64,000 nucleotides of DNA, from positions 992,001-1,056,000 of the forward strand of contig NZ_CP104302.1 in NCBI RefSeq assembly GCF_025215495.1. The letters are read 5' to 3'. The stretch is from Mycolicibacterium brumae (GTDB lineage: Bacteria; Actinomycetota; Actinomycetes; Mycobacteriales; Mycobacteriaceae). Of this stretch, positions 1 through 16,104 are shown in pieces (position 1 is the stretch's first letter; each line of letters begins with the position of its first letter). Position numbers and translations under genes: made by a program. Under the pieces are notes generated by a model. The model saw only the letters and a list, made by a program, of their open reading frames with translations. It did not search any database and was not told the DNA's origin.

Positions 1-595
1 CCAGCTGTTCTGGGAAGCGATCACCATCCAGGCGCGCGATCAGATCGAGAGCGCCATCGGCATGAAGATCGCGCCGTTCGTGCTCCCACTGGCCGTCACC
101 CTGTTCGTCTACATCCTGACCGCCAACTGGCTCGGTGTGCTGCCCGTGCAGTACTCCGATTCCACCGGCGCGACCCACGAGCTGCTGAAGCCGCCGGCCT
201 CCGACATCAACTTCGTGCTGGCGCTCGCGCTGTTCGTCTTCATCTGCTACCACACCGCGGGCATCTGGCGCCGCGGCGTGGTCGGCCACCCGGTCGCGCT
301 GCTGAAGGGCCACGTCGCGGTCCTCGCCCCGATCAACATCGTCGAGGAAATCGCGAAGCCGATCTCGCTGTCGCTGCGTCTGTTCGGCAACCTGTTCGCC
401 GGCGGCATCATGCTGAGCCTGATCGCGCTGTTCCCGACCTGGATCATGTGGCTGCCCAACGCCATCTGGAAGGGCTTCGACCTGTTCGTCGGCCTCATCC
501 AGGCCTTCATCTTCGCCCTGCTGACGATTCTGTACTTCGGCCAGGCGATGGAGATCCATCACGAGGAAGAGGAAGCGGCCAAAGCCGGCCACTGA
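1..595 (+). CDS. atpB: ATP synthase F0 subunit a (5' partial)
   Basis: Subunit a forms the proton half-channels of the membrane F0 motor. The reading frame is open from base 2, so the start lies upstream; about 197 residues remain of a usual ~250. The block [12 protein letters not shown] (about 380-415) carries the essential channel arginine of the family. Several hydrophobic helices are visible, and the C-terminus is acidic and basic ([12 protein letters not shown]). It is the first visible gene of a rightward operon that runs to atpC. Family assignment is certain; only the N-terminus is missing. Confidence 0.97.
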   Translation, partial: QLFWEAITIQARDQIESAIGMKIAPFVLPLAVTLFVYILTANWLGVLPVQYSDSTGATHELLKPPASDINFVLALALFVFICYHTAGIWRRGVVGHPVALLKGHVAVLAPINIVEEIAKPISLSLRLFGNLFAGGIMLSLIALFPTWIMWLPNAIWKGFDLFVGLIQAFIFALLTILYFGQAMEIHHEEEEAAKAGH

Positions 596-652
596 CCGCA
601 GTACCCAGAACCAACCGCACGACCTGAACCAACCGCATCACAACAGACCTGA

Positions 653-949
<297 letters not shown>

Positions 950-955
950 ACCAGC

Positions 956-1456
956 ATGGGTGACTTGAGCGCAACCATCCTCGCGGCGGAGGAGGGGGGT
1001 CAGGACAACTTCCTGATCCCCAACGGAACCTTCTTCGTCTGCCTGTTCATCTTCCTGGTCGTGCTCGGCGTGATCGCGAAGTGGGTTGTGCCGCCGGTCA
1101 GCGCGGTCCTCGCCCAGCGCGAGGCCATGCTGGCCAAGACCGCCGCCGACAACAAGTTGGCGGTCGACCAGGTGGCGGCCGCCGAAGCCGAACGTGAGGC
1201 CGCTCTGGCCGAAGCGCGCGGCGAGGCCTCGGCCATCCGTGACGAGGCTCGCGCCGCCGGCCGGGAGGCCGTCGACGCGGCGCGCACGGCGGCCAACGGC
1301 GAGGTGGCACAGACGCTCGCCGCCGCCGGCGACGAGCTTTCGCAGAACGCGGAGGCCGCCTCCGCCGAGCTCAACACCTCGGTGGACGGTCTTTCGCAGA
1401 CATTGGCCAACCGCATCCTCGGCATCGATGGTGCGGCAACCGGCGGGAGTCGCTAG
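956..1456 (+). CDS. atpF: ATP synthase F0 subunit b
   Basis: Peripheral-stalk subunit of 166 aa. One membrane helix (about residues 24-46) follows the conserved [10 protein letters not shown] block, then a long alanine- and charge-rich coiled coil, ending [11 protein letters not shown] as in other mycobacterial b subunits. The ATG lies 6 nt after the atpE stop without a strong ribosome site, so translation is probably coupled. Its stop codon abuts the atpH ATG. It pairs with the second b-like segment carried by the AtpH fusion. Confidence 0.95.
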   Translation: MGDLSATILAAEEGGQDNFLIPNGTFFVCLFIFLVVLGVIAKWVVPPVSAVLAQREAMLAKTAADNKLAVDQVAAAEAEREAALAEARGEASAIRDEARAAGREAVDAARTAANGEVAQTLAAAGDELSQNAEAASAELNTSVDGLSQTLANRILGIDGAATGGSR

Positions 1457-2794
1457 ATGTCGACATTCATCGGCCAGCTGATCGGTTTCGCGATCCTGGC
1501 GTACTTGGCCGTCAAGTATGTGTTCCCGCTGATCGGCGGGCTGATGGCCAAGCAGCAGGAAGCCATCAGGGTCTCACTGGCGGAGAGCAAGACCGCCGCG
1601 GACAAGCTGGCCAACGCTGACCAGACCAAGGCCCAGATGCTCGCTGACGCGCAGACCGAGGGCGAGCGGATCCGGACGGACGCGCAGTCCGACTCGATCC
1701 GGATCGCCGAGCAGCTCGGTGAGCAGGCGGTCAGCGACGCGGACCGGATCAAGGCTCTGGGCGCCTCGCAGATCGAGAGCATGCGGGCCCAGCAGATCCG
1801 AGCACTGCGCGGCTCCCTGGGCGCCGACGCGGTCAACCGGGCCGAGGAGATCGTCCGGGCACATGTGGCCGACCCCGCCGCGCAGGCGGCGACGGTCGAC
1901 CGCTACCTCGACGAGCTGGATTCGATGGCGGCCGGTTCCGCGCCGCTGCCCAGCAGCGTCTCGCTGAACCTGAAGTCCTCCAGCCGCGCCGCGGTCGACG
2001 CCCTGGTTTCGAAGTTCGAGTCCGTCAGCAACACCGTCGACACCGAAGGGCTGGTCGGCTTCGCCGACGAGCTCGGCGCGGTCGGCCAGCTGCTGCGCGC
2101 CAACCGCAACCTGAGCCGGGTGCTGAGCAACCCGGCCGACGACCCGGGCGCCAAGCGGACCCTGATCGACCGGGTGTTCGGCGGCAAGGTGGGCGCCAAG
2201 ACCGCCGAGCTGCTGCAGACCGCCGGGGCCGCGCGTTGGTCCTCCGAGCAGGATCTGGGCCCCGCGTTCATCTACCTGGCGCAGGTCGTGCTGCTGGTGC
2301 GGGCCGAGCGCCTGGGCGCCGGCGAGCGGGTCGAGGACGAGCTGTTCCGGGTCGGACGGGCGCTGGACAGCTCGCCGGACCTGACCCAGATGCTCAGCGA
2401 CTACGGTCAGCCGGTCGAATCGCGCCTGGCGCTGCTGGACGACGTGCTCAATCGCGGCGGCAGCACCCACCAGGTGACCCGGGAGCTGCTGGCCCAGGCC
2501 GTCGAACTGACCCACGGCGAGCGCATCGACCTGGTGGTCAACGATCTGGCCGAGGTCGCGGTGACCCGCCGCGGCGAGCTGGTGGCCCGAGCGTCAGCGG
2601 CCGCGCCGCTGACCGACGCCCAGCGCACCCGACTCACCACGATCCTGTCCCGCATCTACGGGCATCCGATCGCGCTGAAGTTCGATGTCGACCCCGAGTT
2701 GCTCGGCGGTCTGCACATCACGGTCGCCGACGAAGTCATCGACGGCGCGATCTCCTCCCGGTTGGCGGCGGCCCGCATCGGCCTCCCCGACTGA
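1457..2794 (+). CDS. atpH: ATP synthase b'-delta fusion subunit
   Basis: 445 aa, the actinobacterial fusion of a b-type stalk subunit with the delta (OSCP) subunit. Residues about 1-25 form a membrane helix ([20 protein letters not shown]), followed by a coiled coil to about residue 165, then the globular delta domain with the typical C-terminal part ([24 protein letters not shown]). It starts directly after the atpF stop with no gap. The length matches the M. tuberculosis fusion (446 aa), so this is the lineage's normal form rather than an assembly accident. Confidence 0.95.
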   Translation: MSTFIGQLIGFAILAYLAVKYVFPLIGGLMAKQQEAIRVSLAESKTAADKLANADQTKAQMLADAQTEGERIRTDAQSDSIRIAEQLGEQAVSDADRIKALGASQIESMRAQQIRALRGSLGADAVNRAEEIVRAHVADPAAQAATVDRYLDELDSMAAGSAPLPSSVSLNLKSSSRAAVDALVSKFESVSNTVDTEGLVGFADELGAVGQLLRANRNLSRVLSNPADDPGAKRTLIDRVFGGKVGAKTAELLQTAGAARWSSEQDLGPAFIYLAQVVLLVRAERLGAGERVEDELFRVGRALDSSPDLTQMLSDYGQPVESRLALLDDVLNRGGSTHQVTRELLAQAVELTHGERIDLVVNDLAEVAVTRRGELVARASAAAPLTDAQRTRLTTILSRIYGHPIALKFDVDPELLGGLHITVADEVIDGAISSRLAAARIGLPD

Positions 2795-2846
2795 CCGGCA
2801 CAACCAGACACTTAAACGGACAACAAAGGCAGGAAGACGAAAAGCC

Positions 2847-4493
2847 ATGGCAGAGTTGACAATCTCGGCTGCTGACATCGAAGGCGCGATCGAGGACTAC
2901 GTAACTTCGTTCACCCCGGCCTCGGGTCGTGAAGAGGTCGGCACCGTCGTCGACGCCGGTGACGGCATCGCGCACGTCGAGGGCCTGCCCTCGGCGATGA
3001 CCCAGGAGCTGCTGGAGTTCCCCGGCGGCGTGCTCGGGGTGGCGCTGAACCTCGACGAGCACGAGGTCGGCGCGGTTATCCTCGGCGACTTCGACAAGAT
3101 CGAAGAGGGCCAGGAAGTCAAGCGGACCGGTGAGGTGCTCTCGGTTCCGGTCGGCGACGCCTTCCTGGGCCGCGTGGTCAACCCGCTCGGCCAGCCGATC
3201 GACGGCAAGGGCGACATCGAGGCCGAGACCCGTCGCGCCCTCGAGCTGCAGGCCCCCTCGGTGGTGCAGCGGCAGTCGGTGTCCGAGCCGCTGCAGACCG
3301 GCATCAAGGCGATCGACTCGCAGACTCCGATCGGCCGCGGCCAGCGCCAGCTGATCATCGGCGACCGTAAGACCGGTAAGACCGCGGTCTGCGTCGACAC
3401 CATCCTGAACCAGCGTGAGGCCTGGGAGACCGGCGACCCGAAGCAGCAGGTGCGCTGCGTGTACGTCGCCGTCGGCCAGAAGGGCACCACCATCGCCAGC
3501 GTGCGCCGCACGCTGGAAGAAGGTGGCGCGATGGAGTACACCACCATCGTCGCGGCCCCCGCTTCGGATTCCGCCGGCTTCAAGTGGCTGGCCCCGTACA
3601 CCGGCTCGACCATCGGTCAGCACTGGATGTACAACGGCAAGCACGTCCTGATCGTGTTCGACGACCTGACCAAGCAGGCCGAGGCCTACCGCGCCATCTC
3701 GCTGCTGCTGCGCCGCCCGCCGGGCCGCGAGGCCTACCCGGGTGACGTCTTCTACCTGCACTCCCGCCTGCTGGAGCGCTGCGCGAAGCTGTCCGACGAG
3801 CTCGGTGGCGGTTCGATGACCGGCCTGCCGCTGATCGAGACCAAGGCCAACGACATCTCGGCCTACATCCCGACCAACGTCATCTCCATCACCGACGGCC
3901 AGTGCTTCCTGGAGACCGACCTGTTCAACCAGGGTGTTCGTCCGGCCATCAACGTCGGTGTGTCGGTGTCCCGCGTCGGCGGCGCCGCCCAGATCAAGGC
4001 GATGAAGGAAGTGGCGGGCTCGCTGCGTCTGGACCTGTCGCAGTACCGCGAGCTGGAGGCCTTCGCGGCCTTCGCCTCCGATCTGGACGCGGCCTCGAAG
4101 GCTCAGCTGGAGCGCGGCGCGCGCCTGGTGGAGCTGCTCAAGCAGCCGCAGCACAGCCCGATGGCCGTGCAGGAGCAGGTCATCGCGATCTTCCTCGGCA
4201 CCCAGGGCCACCTGGACTCGGTGCCGGTGGAGGACGTGCAGCGCTTCGAGGCCGAGTTCCTGGAGCACGTGAAGACCTCCAAGCCGGAGATCCTCGACGA
4301 GATCCGCGACACCAAGAAGCTCTCCGAGGAGCTGGAGGCCACCCTGGTCGCCACCATCAAGGAGTTCAAGAAGAGCTTCCAGGCCACCGACGGCTCGTCG
4401 GTCTTGCCGGTTGACGAAGAGGTCGAGGCGCTCGACGAGTCCGAGCTGTCGGCCGAGACGGTCAAGGTCCGCAAGCCGGCCGGCAAGAAGTAG
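2847..4493 (+). CDS. atpA: ATP synthase F1 subunit alpha
   Basis: Non-catalytic nucleotide-binding F1 subunit, 548 aa. Walker A is GDRKTGKT (172-179). The start is the ATG at 2847, preceded by an AGGAAG ribosome site; the frame stays open upstream to 2685, but that stretch overlaps atpH and is not conserved. The C-terminus carries the charged mycobacterial extension (about the last 35 residues, ending [10 protein letters not shown]), known in this genus to suppress ATP hydrolysis. The intergenic gap of 52 nt holds no hairpin I can see. Confidence 0.97.
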   Translation: MAELTISAADIEGAIEDYVTSFTPASGREEVGTVVDAGDGIAHVEGLPSAMTQELLEFPGGVLGVALNLDEHEVGAVILGDFDKIEEGQEVKRTGEVLSVPVGDAFLGRVVNPLGQPIDGKGDIEAETRRALELQAPSVVQRQSVSEPLQTGIKAIDSQTPIGRGQRQLIIGDRKTGKTAVCVDTILNQREAWETGDPKQQVRCVYVAVGQKGTTIASVRRTLEEGGAMEYTTIVAAPASDSAGFKWLAPYTGSTIGQHWMYNGKHVLIVFDDLTKQAEAYRAISLLLRRPPGREAYPGDVFYLHSRLLERCAKLSDELGGGSMTGLPLIETKANDISAYIPTNVISITDGQCFLETDLFNQGVRPAINVGVSVSRVGGAAQIKAMKEVAGSLRLDLSQYRELEAFAAFASDLDAASKAQLERGARLVELLKQPQHSPMAVQEQVIAIFLGTQGHLDSVPVEDVQRFEAEFLEHVKTSKPEILDEIRDTKKLSEELEATLVATIKEFKKSFQATDGSSVLPVDEEVEALDESELSAETVKVRKPAGKK

Positions 4494-4514
4494 ACCGGAG
4501 GGTCTGGTAACCAC

Positions 4515-5447
4515 ATGGCAGCCACACTGCGCGAACTGCGTGGACGAATCCGCTCGGCCTCGGCGATCAAGAAGATCACCAAGGCCCAGGAGCTGATCGC
4601 CACATCGCGGATCGTCAAGGCACAGGCGCGGGTCGAGCAGTCCCGCCCCTATGCCCGGGAGATCACGCACATGCTGACCCTGCTGGCCAGCCACAGCGCG
4701 TTGGACCATCCGTTGCTGGTCGAGCGGCAGGAGAGCAACCGGGCCGCCGTCCTGGTGGTCTCCTCGGACCGTGGCCTGTGCGGTGGCTACAACGCCAACG
4801 TGCTGCGCCACGCCGAGGAGCTGCTCAAGCTGCTGCGCGAGCAGGGCAAGGAGCCGCAGCTCTACGTCGTCGGCCGTAAGGCCCTGGGCTTCTACAACTT
4901 CCGGGACCGCCCGGTGGTGGAGTCCTGGACCGGCTTCTCCGAGCGGCCGAAGTTCAGCCACGCCCGGGAGATCGCCGAGACCCTGGTCGGGGCGTTCATG
5001 GCGGGCGAGGACGACGCGGACGACAACGCCGACGGCGTGACTGGCGTGGACGAGATCCACATCGTTTTCACCGAGTTCAAGTCGATGCTGTCGCAGACGG
5101 CGGAGGCACGCCGGATCGCCCCGCTGCTGGTGGAGTACGTCGAGGACGACACCGCTGCCGACCACAGCGGTCCGCAGACGCTGTTCTCCTTCGAGCCGGA
5201 CGCCAACACCCTGTTCGGCGAGCTGCTGCCGCGGTACGTCGCCACTCGCGTGTACGCCGCGCTGCTGGAAGCCTCGGCGTCGGAGTCGGCGTCGCGCCGG
5301 CGCGCCATGAAGTCGGCGACCGACAACGCCGATGACCTGATCAAGATCCTGACGCTGGAAGCAAACCGCGAGCGTCAGGCCCAGATCACCCAGGAAATCA
5401 GCGAGATCGTCGGCGGCGCGAACGCCCTGGCCGACGCCATCGACTAA
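4515..5447 (+). CDS. atpG: ATP synthase F1 subunit gamma
   Basis: Central rotor shaft, 310 aa, with the N-terminal helix starting [12 protein letters not shown] and the C-terminal helix ([21 protein letters not shown]) that insert into the alpha/beta ring. Residues about 164-180 hold the acidic mycobacterial loop ([18 protein letters not shown]) that most other gamma subunits lack and that affects coupling in this genus. The ATG is preceded by GGAGGG and lies 21 nt after the atpA stop. Confidence 0.96.
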   Translation: MAATLRELRGRIRSASAIKKITKAQELIATSRIVKAQARVEQSRPYAREITHMLTLLASHSALDHPLLVERQESNRAAVLVVSSDRGLCGGYNANVLRHAEELLKLLREQGKEPQLYVVGRKALGFYNFRDRPVVESWTGFSERPKFSHAREIAETLVGAFMAGEDDADDNADGVTGVDEIHIVFTEFKSMLSQTAEARRIAPLLVEYVEDDTAADHSGPQTLFSFEPDANTLFGELLPRYVATRVYAALLEASASESASRRRAMKSATDNADDLIKILTLEANRERQAQITQEISEIVGGANALADAID

Positions 5448-5460
5448 GCCCCACCGATAA

Positions 5461-6918
<1,458 letters not shown>

Positions 6919-6945
6919 TTGCCCTCGGATTGAAGGAGGTGTCTC

Positions 6946-7314
6946 ATGGCGGCTGAAATGGACGTCGAAATCGTCGCCGTCGAGCGCCAGCTGTGGTCGG
7001 GTAAGGCGACGTTCGTCTTCACCCGGACCACTGCCGGTGACATCGGCATCCTGCCCCGGCACATTCCGCTGGTCGCGCAGATCGTCGAGGACGGCATCGT
7101 GCGCATCGAGCGCGAGGGTGAAGACGACTTGAGCATCGCCGTCGACGGTGGGTTCATGTCGGTCACCGAGGAAGGCGTCATCATCCTGGTGGAGTCGGCC
7201 TCGCTGGTCTCCGAGATCGACGTCGACGAGGCCAAGCGTGAAGCCGATTGCGAGGATCCGCATGTCGCCGCGCATGGCCGCGCCCGACTGCGCGCCGTTG
7301 GGCAGCTCGGTTAG
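6946..7314 (+). CDS. atpC: ATP synthase F1 subunit epsilon
   Basis: 122 aa; beta-sandwich domain (about 1-85) followed by a short C-terminal helical part (residues about 88-122, ending [10 protein letters not shown]). It couples the c-ring to gamma and takes part in regulation. A GAAGGAGG ribosome site lies just upstream. The length and ending match other mycobacterial epsilon subunits (121 aa in M. tuberculosis), which have a shorter C-terminal helix than most bacteria. Confidence 0.95.
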   Translation: MAAEMDVEIVAVERQLWSGKATFVFTRTTAGDIGILPRHIPLVAQIVEDGIVRIEREGEDDLSIAVDGGFMSVTEEGVIILVESASLVSEIDVDEAKREADCEDPHVAAHGRARLRAVGQLG

Positions 7315-7344
7315 GAGCCGGCCCGAAACGGTCTGAAGGGAGTC

Positions 7345-7389
7345 CGCCGATGAGCACGACCATGACTGTCATGGTCGTGCTCATCGGCG
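7345..7389. repeat. Perfect 45-nt palindrome over a start codon
   Basis: Two 22-bp arms (7345-7366 and 7368-7389) are exact reverse complements around a single central T at 7367. The ATG of the following membrane-protein gene (7350-7352) lies in the left arm; its ribosome site (GAAGGGAG, about 7335-7342) lies just outside. In mRNA it would fold into a very stable hairpin hiding the start codon. Because of the symmetry, both strands encode the same peptide MSTTMTVMVVLIG. Confidence 0.9.
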
Positions 7390-7787
7390 TCTTGGCCCTG
7401 ATGGTGCTGGCCATGGGCTATCGGCTGTGGAAGCTGCGCCAAGGCGGCACCGCCGCGATCATGCGCGACATCCCGGCCGTCGGCGGCGCCGGCTGGCGGC
7501 ACGGTGTGGTGCGCTACCGCGGCGAGGAAGCGGTTTTCTACCAGCTGTCCAGCGTGCGCTGGTGGCCCGACCGCCGACTGGGCCGACGCGGTCTGGAGCT
7601 GCTGGGCCGACGAGTCCCACGCGGCGACGAGTTCGACATCATGGGCCCCGAGACGGTGGTGCTGGAACTCAGCGACACCGACCGCGAGCGCGGCTACGAG
7701 TTGGCGCTGGATCGGGGCGCGCTGACCGCGTTCCTGTCCTGGTGGGAATCGCGGCCGTCACCGCGGGCCCGGCGCCGCGACTTCTGA
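7350..7787 (+). CDS. DUF2550 family membrane protein (Rv1312-like)
   Basis: 145 aa, orthologous by position and sequence to Rv1312, which follows atpC in mycobacteria. One N-terminal membrane helix (about residues 5-25) is followed by a basic cytoplasmic domain with YRLWKLRQGGTAAIMRDIPAVGG and WWPDRRLGRRG. Function unknown. The ATG at 7350 has GAAGGGAG upstream and gives the usual length. The first 13 codons lie inside a perfect palindrome, so translation initiation may be structure-limited. It may be co-transcribed with the atp operon. Confidence 0.85.
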   Translation: MSTTMTVMVVLIGVLALMVLAMGYRLWKLRQGGTAAIMRDIPAVGGAGWRHGVVRYRGEEAVFYQLSSVRWWPDRRLGRRGLELLGRRVPRGDEFDIMGPETVVLELSDTDRERGYELALDRGALTAFLSWWESRPSPRARRRDF

Positions 7788-7804
7788 GCGTTACCCGGGC
7801 TGCA

Positions 7805-8407
7805 CTACTCCTTCGTCGTAGCTTGCCCTGCGTGTCCTTCTCCTCCGCCGGGCGTCCACAGCACGTCGCCGTCGGGATTGGCCACCCGGGACAGGATGAA
7901 TAGCAGGTCGGAGAGCCGGTTGAGGTACTTCGCCGGCAGCACGCTGACACCGTCGCCATGCGTCTCCACCGCGGCCCACGCCGAACGCTCGGCTCGACGC
8001 ACCACCGTCCGGGCGGTGTGCAGCAGGGCCGACAGCGCTGTGCCACCCGGCAGGATGAACGAGTTCAGCGCGGGCAGTCCCTCGTTGAACTCATCGCACC
8101 AGCCCTCCAGCCGGTCGATGTAGTCCTGGGTGATGCGCAACGGCGGGTACTTCGGATCCGGCGCCACCGGCGTGGACAGGTCGGCGCCCGCGTCGAACAG
8201 GTCGTTTTGCACCCAGCGCAGCACTTCGCGGATCGGCGGCTCGGGCGCCCCGAGAGCGGTCGCCACGCCGATCGCGGCGTTGGCCTCGTCGCAGTCGGCG
8301 TAGGCGATCAGCCGGGAATCGTTCTTCGGGACGCGGGAGAAATCGCTGAGACCGGTGGTGCCGTCATCGCCGGTGCGGGTGTAGATGCGGGTCAGGTGCA
8401 CAGCCAT
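7805..8407 (-). CDS. Cob(I)alamin adenosyltransferase (PduO type)
   Basis: 200 aa. Transfers the adenosyl group of ATP to cob(I)alamin, making adenosylcobalamin, the cofactor of methylmalonyl-CoA mutase. The N-terminal [14 protein letters not shown] is the PduO-family ATP-binding motif; the helical core includes [10 protein letters not shown] and [15 protein letters not shown]. The ATG at 8407 is supported by a TACCGT hexamer 6 nt upstream, suggesting a leaderless transcript. It is convergent with the membrane-protein gene and divergent from murA, as in M. tuberculosis (Rv1314c). A methylmalonyl-CoA epimerase also lies in this window. Confidence 0.92.
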   Translation of the reverse strand: MAVHLTRIYTRTGDDGTTGLSDFSRVPKNDSRLIAYADCDEANAAIGVATALGAPEPPIREVLRWVQNDLFDAGADLSTPVAPDPKYPPLRITQDYIDRLEGWCDEFNEGLPALNSFILPGGTALSALLHTARTVVRRAERSAWAAVETHGDGVSVLPAKYLNRLSDLLFILSRVANPDGDVLWTPGGGEGHAGQATTKE

Positions 8408-8413
8408 GGGCCA

Positions 8414-8419
8414 ACGGTA
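8414..8419 (-). promoter_or_regulatory. -10 hexamer, adenosyltransferase gene (leaderless)
   Basis: TACCGT on the minus strand, 6 nt before the ATG. The spacing places the transcription start at or next to the start codon. Confidence 0.55.
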
Positions 8420-8451
8420 CCGGTGAGCATCGACGCCGGTCCGGGGCTCAC

Positions 8452-8457
8452 TACACT
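8452..8457 (+). promoter_or_regulatory. -10 hexamer of murA (leaderless)
   Basis: TACACT lies 7 nt before the murA GTG; there is no Shine-Dalgarno sequence. The transcript probably starts at the start codon. Confidence 0.55.
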
Positions 8458-8464
8458 GTTCCGG

Positions 8465-9718
8465 GTGAGCGACGTCTTCGTGGTGACCGGTGGCAGCCGG
8501 CTGTCCGGCACGGTCGCCGTCGGCGGCGCGAAGAACAGCGTGCTCAAGCTGATGGCGGCCAGCCTGCTGGCCGAGGGCACCACCACCATCTCCAATTGCC
8601 CCGACATCCTGGACGTGCCGTTGATGGCGGAGGTTCTGCGCGGGCTGGGCGCCACGGTCGAGCTCGACGGCGACGTCGCCCGGATCACGTCGCCGGAGGA
8701 GCCCAAGCACGACGCCGACTTCGCGGCGGTGCGTCAGTTCCGCGCCTCGGTGTGTGTGCTCGGACCGCTGATCGGCCGGTGCAAGCGGGCCCGGGTCGCG
8801 CTGCCCGGCGGCGACGCGATCGGGTCCCGGCCGCTGGACATGCACCAGACCGGCCTGCGGTTGTTGGGCGCGCGGTGCGCGATCGAACACGGTTGTGTGG
8901 TCGCCGAGGCCGATGAGCTGCACGGCGCCGAGATCCAGTTGGAGTTTCCGTCGGTGGGCGCCACCGAGAACATCCTGATGGCCGCAGTGCTCGCCAACGG
9001 TGTCACGATCATCCACAACGTCGCGCGCGAGCCCGATGTCGTGGACCTGTGCGAAATGCTCACCTCAATGGGCGCGCAGATTGATGGCGCGGGCACCTCG
9101 ACGCTGACCGTCACCGGGGTCGACAAGCTGTACCCGACCGAGCACCGATGCATCGGCGACCGCATTGTCGCGGCGACCTGGGGGATCGCCGCGGCGATGA
9201 CGCTCGGGGATGTCACGGTGACCGGCATCGATCCGTCGCATCTGCAGTTGGTGTTGCACAAGCTGCACGACGCCGGCGCGACGGTCACCCAGACCGAAAA
9301 CTCATTCCGCGTGGTGCAATACGAGCGGCCCAAGGCCATCAACGTCGCCACGCTGCCGTTCCCGGGTTTCCCGACCGACCTGCAGCCGATGGCGATCGCG
9401 CTCGCCGCGATCGCCGAGGGCACATCCATGGTCACCGAGAACGTGTTCGAAGCGCGGTTCCGATTCGTCGAGGAGATGATCCGGTTGGGCGCCGACGCCC
9501 GGACCGACGGCCATCACGCGGTGATCCGCGGGATCCCGCAGCTCTCCAGCGCACCGGTGTGGAGTTCGGACATCCGGGCCGGCGCCGGGCTGGTGCTGGC
9601 CGGGTTGGTGGCCGACGGTCAGACCGAGGTGCACGACGTCTACCACATCGATCGGGGCTACCCGCTGTTCGTGGAGAACCTGCGGAGTTTGGGCGCGGAC
9701 ATCGAGCGGGTAGTATAG
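8465..9718 (+). CDS. murA: UDP-GlcNAc 1-carboxyvinyltransferase
   Basis: 417 aa; first committed step of peptidoglycan synthesis, adding enolpyruvyl from PEP to UDP-GlcNAc in the cytoplasm. The EPSP-synthase fold is complete from [15 protein letters not shown] to [23 protein letters not shown]. The active-site loop reads [12 protein letters not shown]: the usual Cys is Asp117, as in M. tuberculosis, which explains intrinsic fosfomycin resistance. The start is GTG at 8465, giving the family's normal length; the frame is open upstream but that part overlaps the divergent gene. The rRNA operon follows. Confidence 0.96.
   Translation: MSDVFVVTGGSRLSGTVAVGGAKNSVLKLMAASLLAEGTTTISNCPDILDVPLMAEVLRGLGATVELDGDVARITSPEEPKHDADFAAVRQFRASVCVLGPLIGRCKRARVALPGGDAIGSRPLDMHQTGLRLLGARCAIEHGCVVAEADELHGAEIQLEFPSVGATENILMAAVLANGVTIIHNVAREPDVVDLCEMLTSMGAQIDGAGTSTLTVTGVDKLYPTEHRCIGDRIVAATWGIAAAMTLGDVTVTGIDPSHLQLVLHKLHDAGATVTQTENSFRVVQYERPKAINVATLPFPGFPTDLQPMAIALAAIAEGTSMVTENVFEARFRFVEEMIRLGADARTDGHHAVIRGIPQLSSAPVWSSDIRAGAGLVLAGLVADGQTEVHDVYHIDRGYPLFVENLRSLGADIERVV
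9689..9716 (+). promoter_or_regulatory. Possible upstream rRNA promoter (P1-like) in murA 3' end
   Basis: TTGGGC (9689-9694) and TAGTAT (9711-9716) are separated by 16 nt and overlap the last codons of murA, the place where mycobacterial rrn P1 promoters are known. The -35 is weak, so this is tentative. Confidence 0.3.
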
Positions 9719-9771
9719 GACGAGGAAGTCGCAGTGTGGGGGCGATCACAAAAGATCCCCCGACTCTCAAC

Positions 9772-9801
9772 TTGACTTCCAGATCCGCTCCGGCTTAAGC
9801 T
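9772..9801 (+). promoter_or_regulatory. rRNA operon promoter
   Basis: TTGACT (9772-9777) and TAAGCT (9796-9801) with an 18-nt spacer, a good SigA-type promoter about 280 nt before the 16S gene. It matches the layout of the main downstream rrn promoter of mycobacteria. Transcription would start near 9808. Confidence 0.75.
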
Positions 9802-9807
9802 GGTCGG

Positions 9808-10084
9808 GTTGCCCCGGAGAGGGTGACAAACAGAAAGTCTGAGTTCCGAAGAGCGCAAGCTCCGCCGGAACACCGGTCAGCGAAGAGCTTCCCGGAACAG
9901 ATGGACAGCCTGTTGTTTGAGAACTCAATAGTGTGTTTGGTGGTTTTTGTTTGTTGTTGTTTTTTGCCATGCTCTGATACCCCCGTGTTGGGGTGTGGTT
10001 TTGTTTTTTTGATGCCAGTTTTTGGTGTCTTTTTGCTTTGATCGAGTTTTTCTGATTGGAGACTGTCCCGGTTTGTCCGGGGGT
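9808..10084 (+). other. rRNA leader with antitermination and processing signals
   Basis: Transcribed leader of about 277 nt. The stretch 9912-9940 contains the highly conserved mycobacterial leader block (TTTGAGAACTCAATAGTG and following GTTTGG) associated with antitermination. A T/G-rich segment follows, with a small C4/G4 hairpin (about 9981-9993) and a CCCGG-TTTGT-CCGGG hairpin (10067-10081) immediately before the mature 16S end. These are likely parts of the processing stems. I see no coding potential. Confidence 0.75.
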
Positions 10085-15188
<5,104 letters not shown>

Positions 15189-15419
15189 CCCCACACACTC
15201 GTATGGGAAACAGTAAGCCAACAATATGACGCACAAAAACACGCACGCGCAACCACACAATCCATAAACCCACCCCCTCACCAGGGAGTGGGCGCCACAC
15301 CCCCCACCAAAAACACCACACACCGGCACACGGTGAGTGACACGGGAACACCTGGGCCGGCAGCAACAGCGCCACCCACCCATATCCCGCACACCACCAC
15401 ACCGGACAAATGAATAGAG
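15189..15419 (+). other. 23S-5S spacer
   Basis: About 231 nt, A/C-rich on this strand, roughly twice the length I recall for M. tuberculosis. It has no tRNA and no plausible gene. Its first part (CACCCCACACACTC) is complementary in character to the G/T-rich end of the 16S-23S spacer, consistent with a 23S processing stem. Confidence 0.75.
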
Positions 15420-15534
15420 TTACGGCGGCCACAGCGGCAGGGAAACGCCCGGACCCATCCCGAACCCGGAAGCTAAGCCTACCAGCGCCGATGATACTGC
15501 CCACACGGGTGGAAAAGTAGGACACCGCCGAACA
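15420..15534 (+). rRNA. rrf: 5S ribosomal RNA
   Basis: About 115 nt, from TTACGGCGGCCACAGCGG to GGACACCGCCGAAC, with the conserved CCCGAACCCGGAAGCTAAG core. The terminal stem GGCGGCC/ACCGCCG closes well. It is last in the 16S-23S-5S order. Confidence 0.95.
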
Positions 15535-15537
15535 CAC

Positions 15538-15569
15538 ACAAAACCCCCGAAGCAATTCGGGGGTTTTGT
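15538..15569 (+). terminator. Intrinsic terminator 1 of the rRNA operon
   Basis: A 14-bp perfect stem with a GCAA loop (arms 15538-15551 and 15556-15569), with TTTT on its 3' arm. It lies just after the 5S gene. Confidence 0.85.
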
Positions 15570-15583
15570 AATTCTGATATGAC

Positions 15584-15622
15584 AAGGAATAGGCCCCCGA
15601 GTAATTCGGGGGCCTATTCCTT
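15584..15622. terminator. Intrinsic terminator 2, probably bidirectional
   Basis: A 17-bp perfect stem (15584-15600 with 15606-15622), a 5-nt loop and a short T run. It lies between the rRNA operon and a convergent gene, so it may stop transcription from both sides. Its core CCCCCGA...AATTCGGGGG is nearly the same as in terminator 1. Confidence 0.8.
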
Positions 15623-15640
15623 TCTGCGCCGCCGGCGCTT

Positions 15641-16021
15641 TCAGTTTCGCGTGAGTTGGAAGTTGTACCAGCCGCCGTTGTGGTACGTCACCCGGCCGGC
15701 CAGGGTATTGGGGTCGACCGTGACCGTGAAAGGCCCGTACCAGACGGATTCGAGATGAATGTCGGTCCACATGTTCCGCTGCATGGTGAGGTTCCACGGA
15801 TCGTCGGGGAACTGGCTGGTGAACACGGTTCGGCACTGCGGGCCGCAATCAACGGTGTGCCAGCCATAGGTTGTGCCCGGCCAGAAGAACGGTCGATTGC
15901 TCATGGTCATGGTCATGGTGTAGTCGCCGGGATCCAGATCCGCGCTCGCCGGCCCGGCCAATCCGATGCCGGCGCCGCAGAGCGCCACCGTCGTCGCCGC
16001 GATACGCAGAAGCCTCACCAC
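15641..16021 (-). CDS. Small secreted protein, function unknown
   Basis: 126 aa. A clear Sec signal peptide (MVRLLRIAATTVALCGAGIG...ASA, cleavage near residue 27) precedes a mature part of about 99 aa, rich in Trp, Tyr and Phe, with two cysteines (VDCGPQCRT) likely to form a disulfide. TMTMTM at the start of the mature part is a short repeat. The start GTG at 16021 is preceded by AAGGGGA. I do not recognise a family; small secreted proteins of this style are common in mycobacteria. It is convergent with the rRNA operon. Confidence 0.75.
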   Translation of the reverse strand: MVRLLRIAATTVALCGAGIGLAGPASADLDPGDYTMTMTMSNRPFFWPGTTYGWHTVDCGPQCRTVFTSQFPDDPWNLTMQRNMWTDIHLESVWYGPFTVTVDPNTLAGRVTYHNGGWYNFQLTRN

Positions 16022-16104
16022 GTCCCCTTCAGTCCTCAGTTCACCGCCCGGTCAGCCCGTCGGACAGGTCGAGACTAACGCCGTGATGATGGCCGCGTGG
16101 TGGT

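Noticed and set aside
2685..2846. Upstream extension of atpA
   Set aside because: The extra codons overlap the end of atpH in another frame and lack homology; the ATG at 2847 has a ribosome site and the conserved N-terminus.
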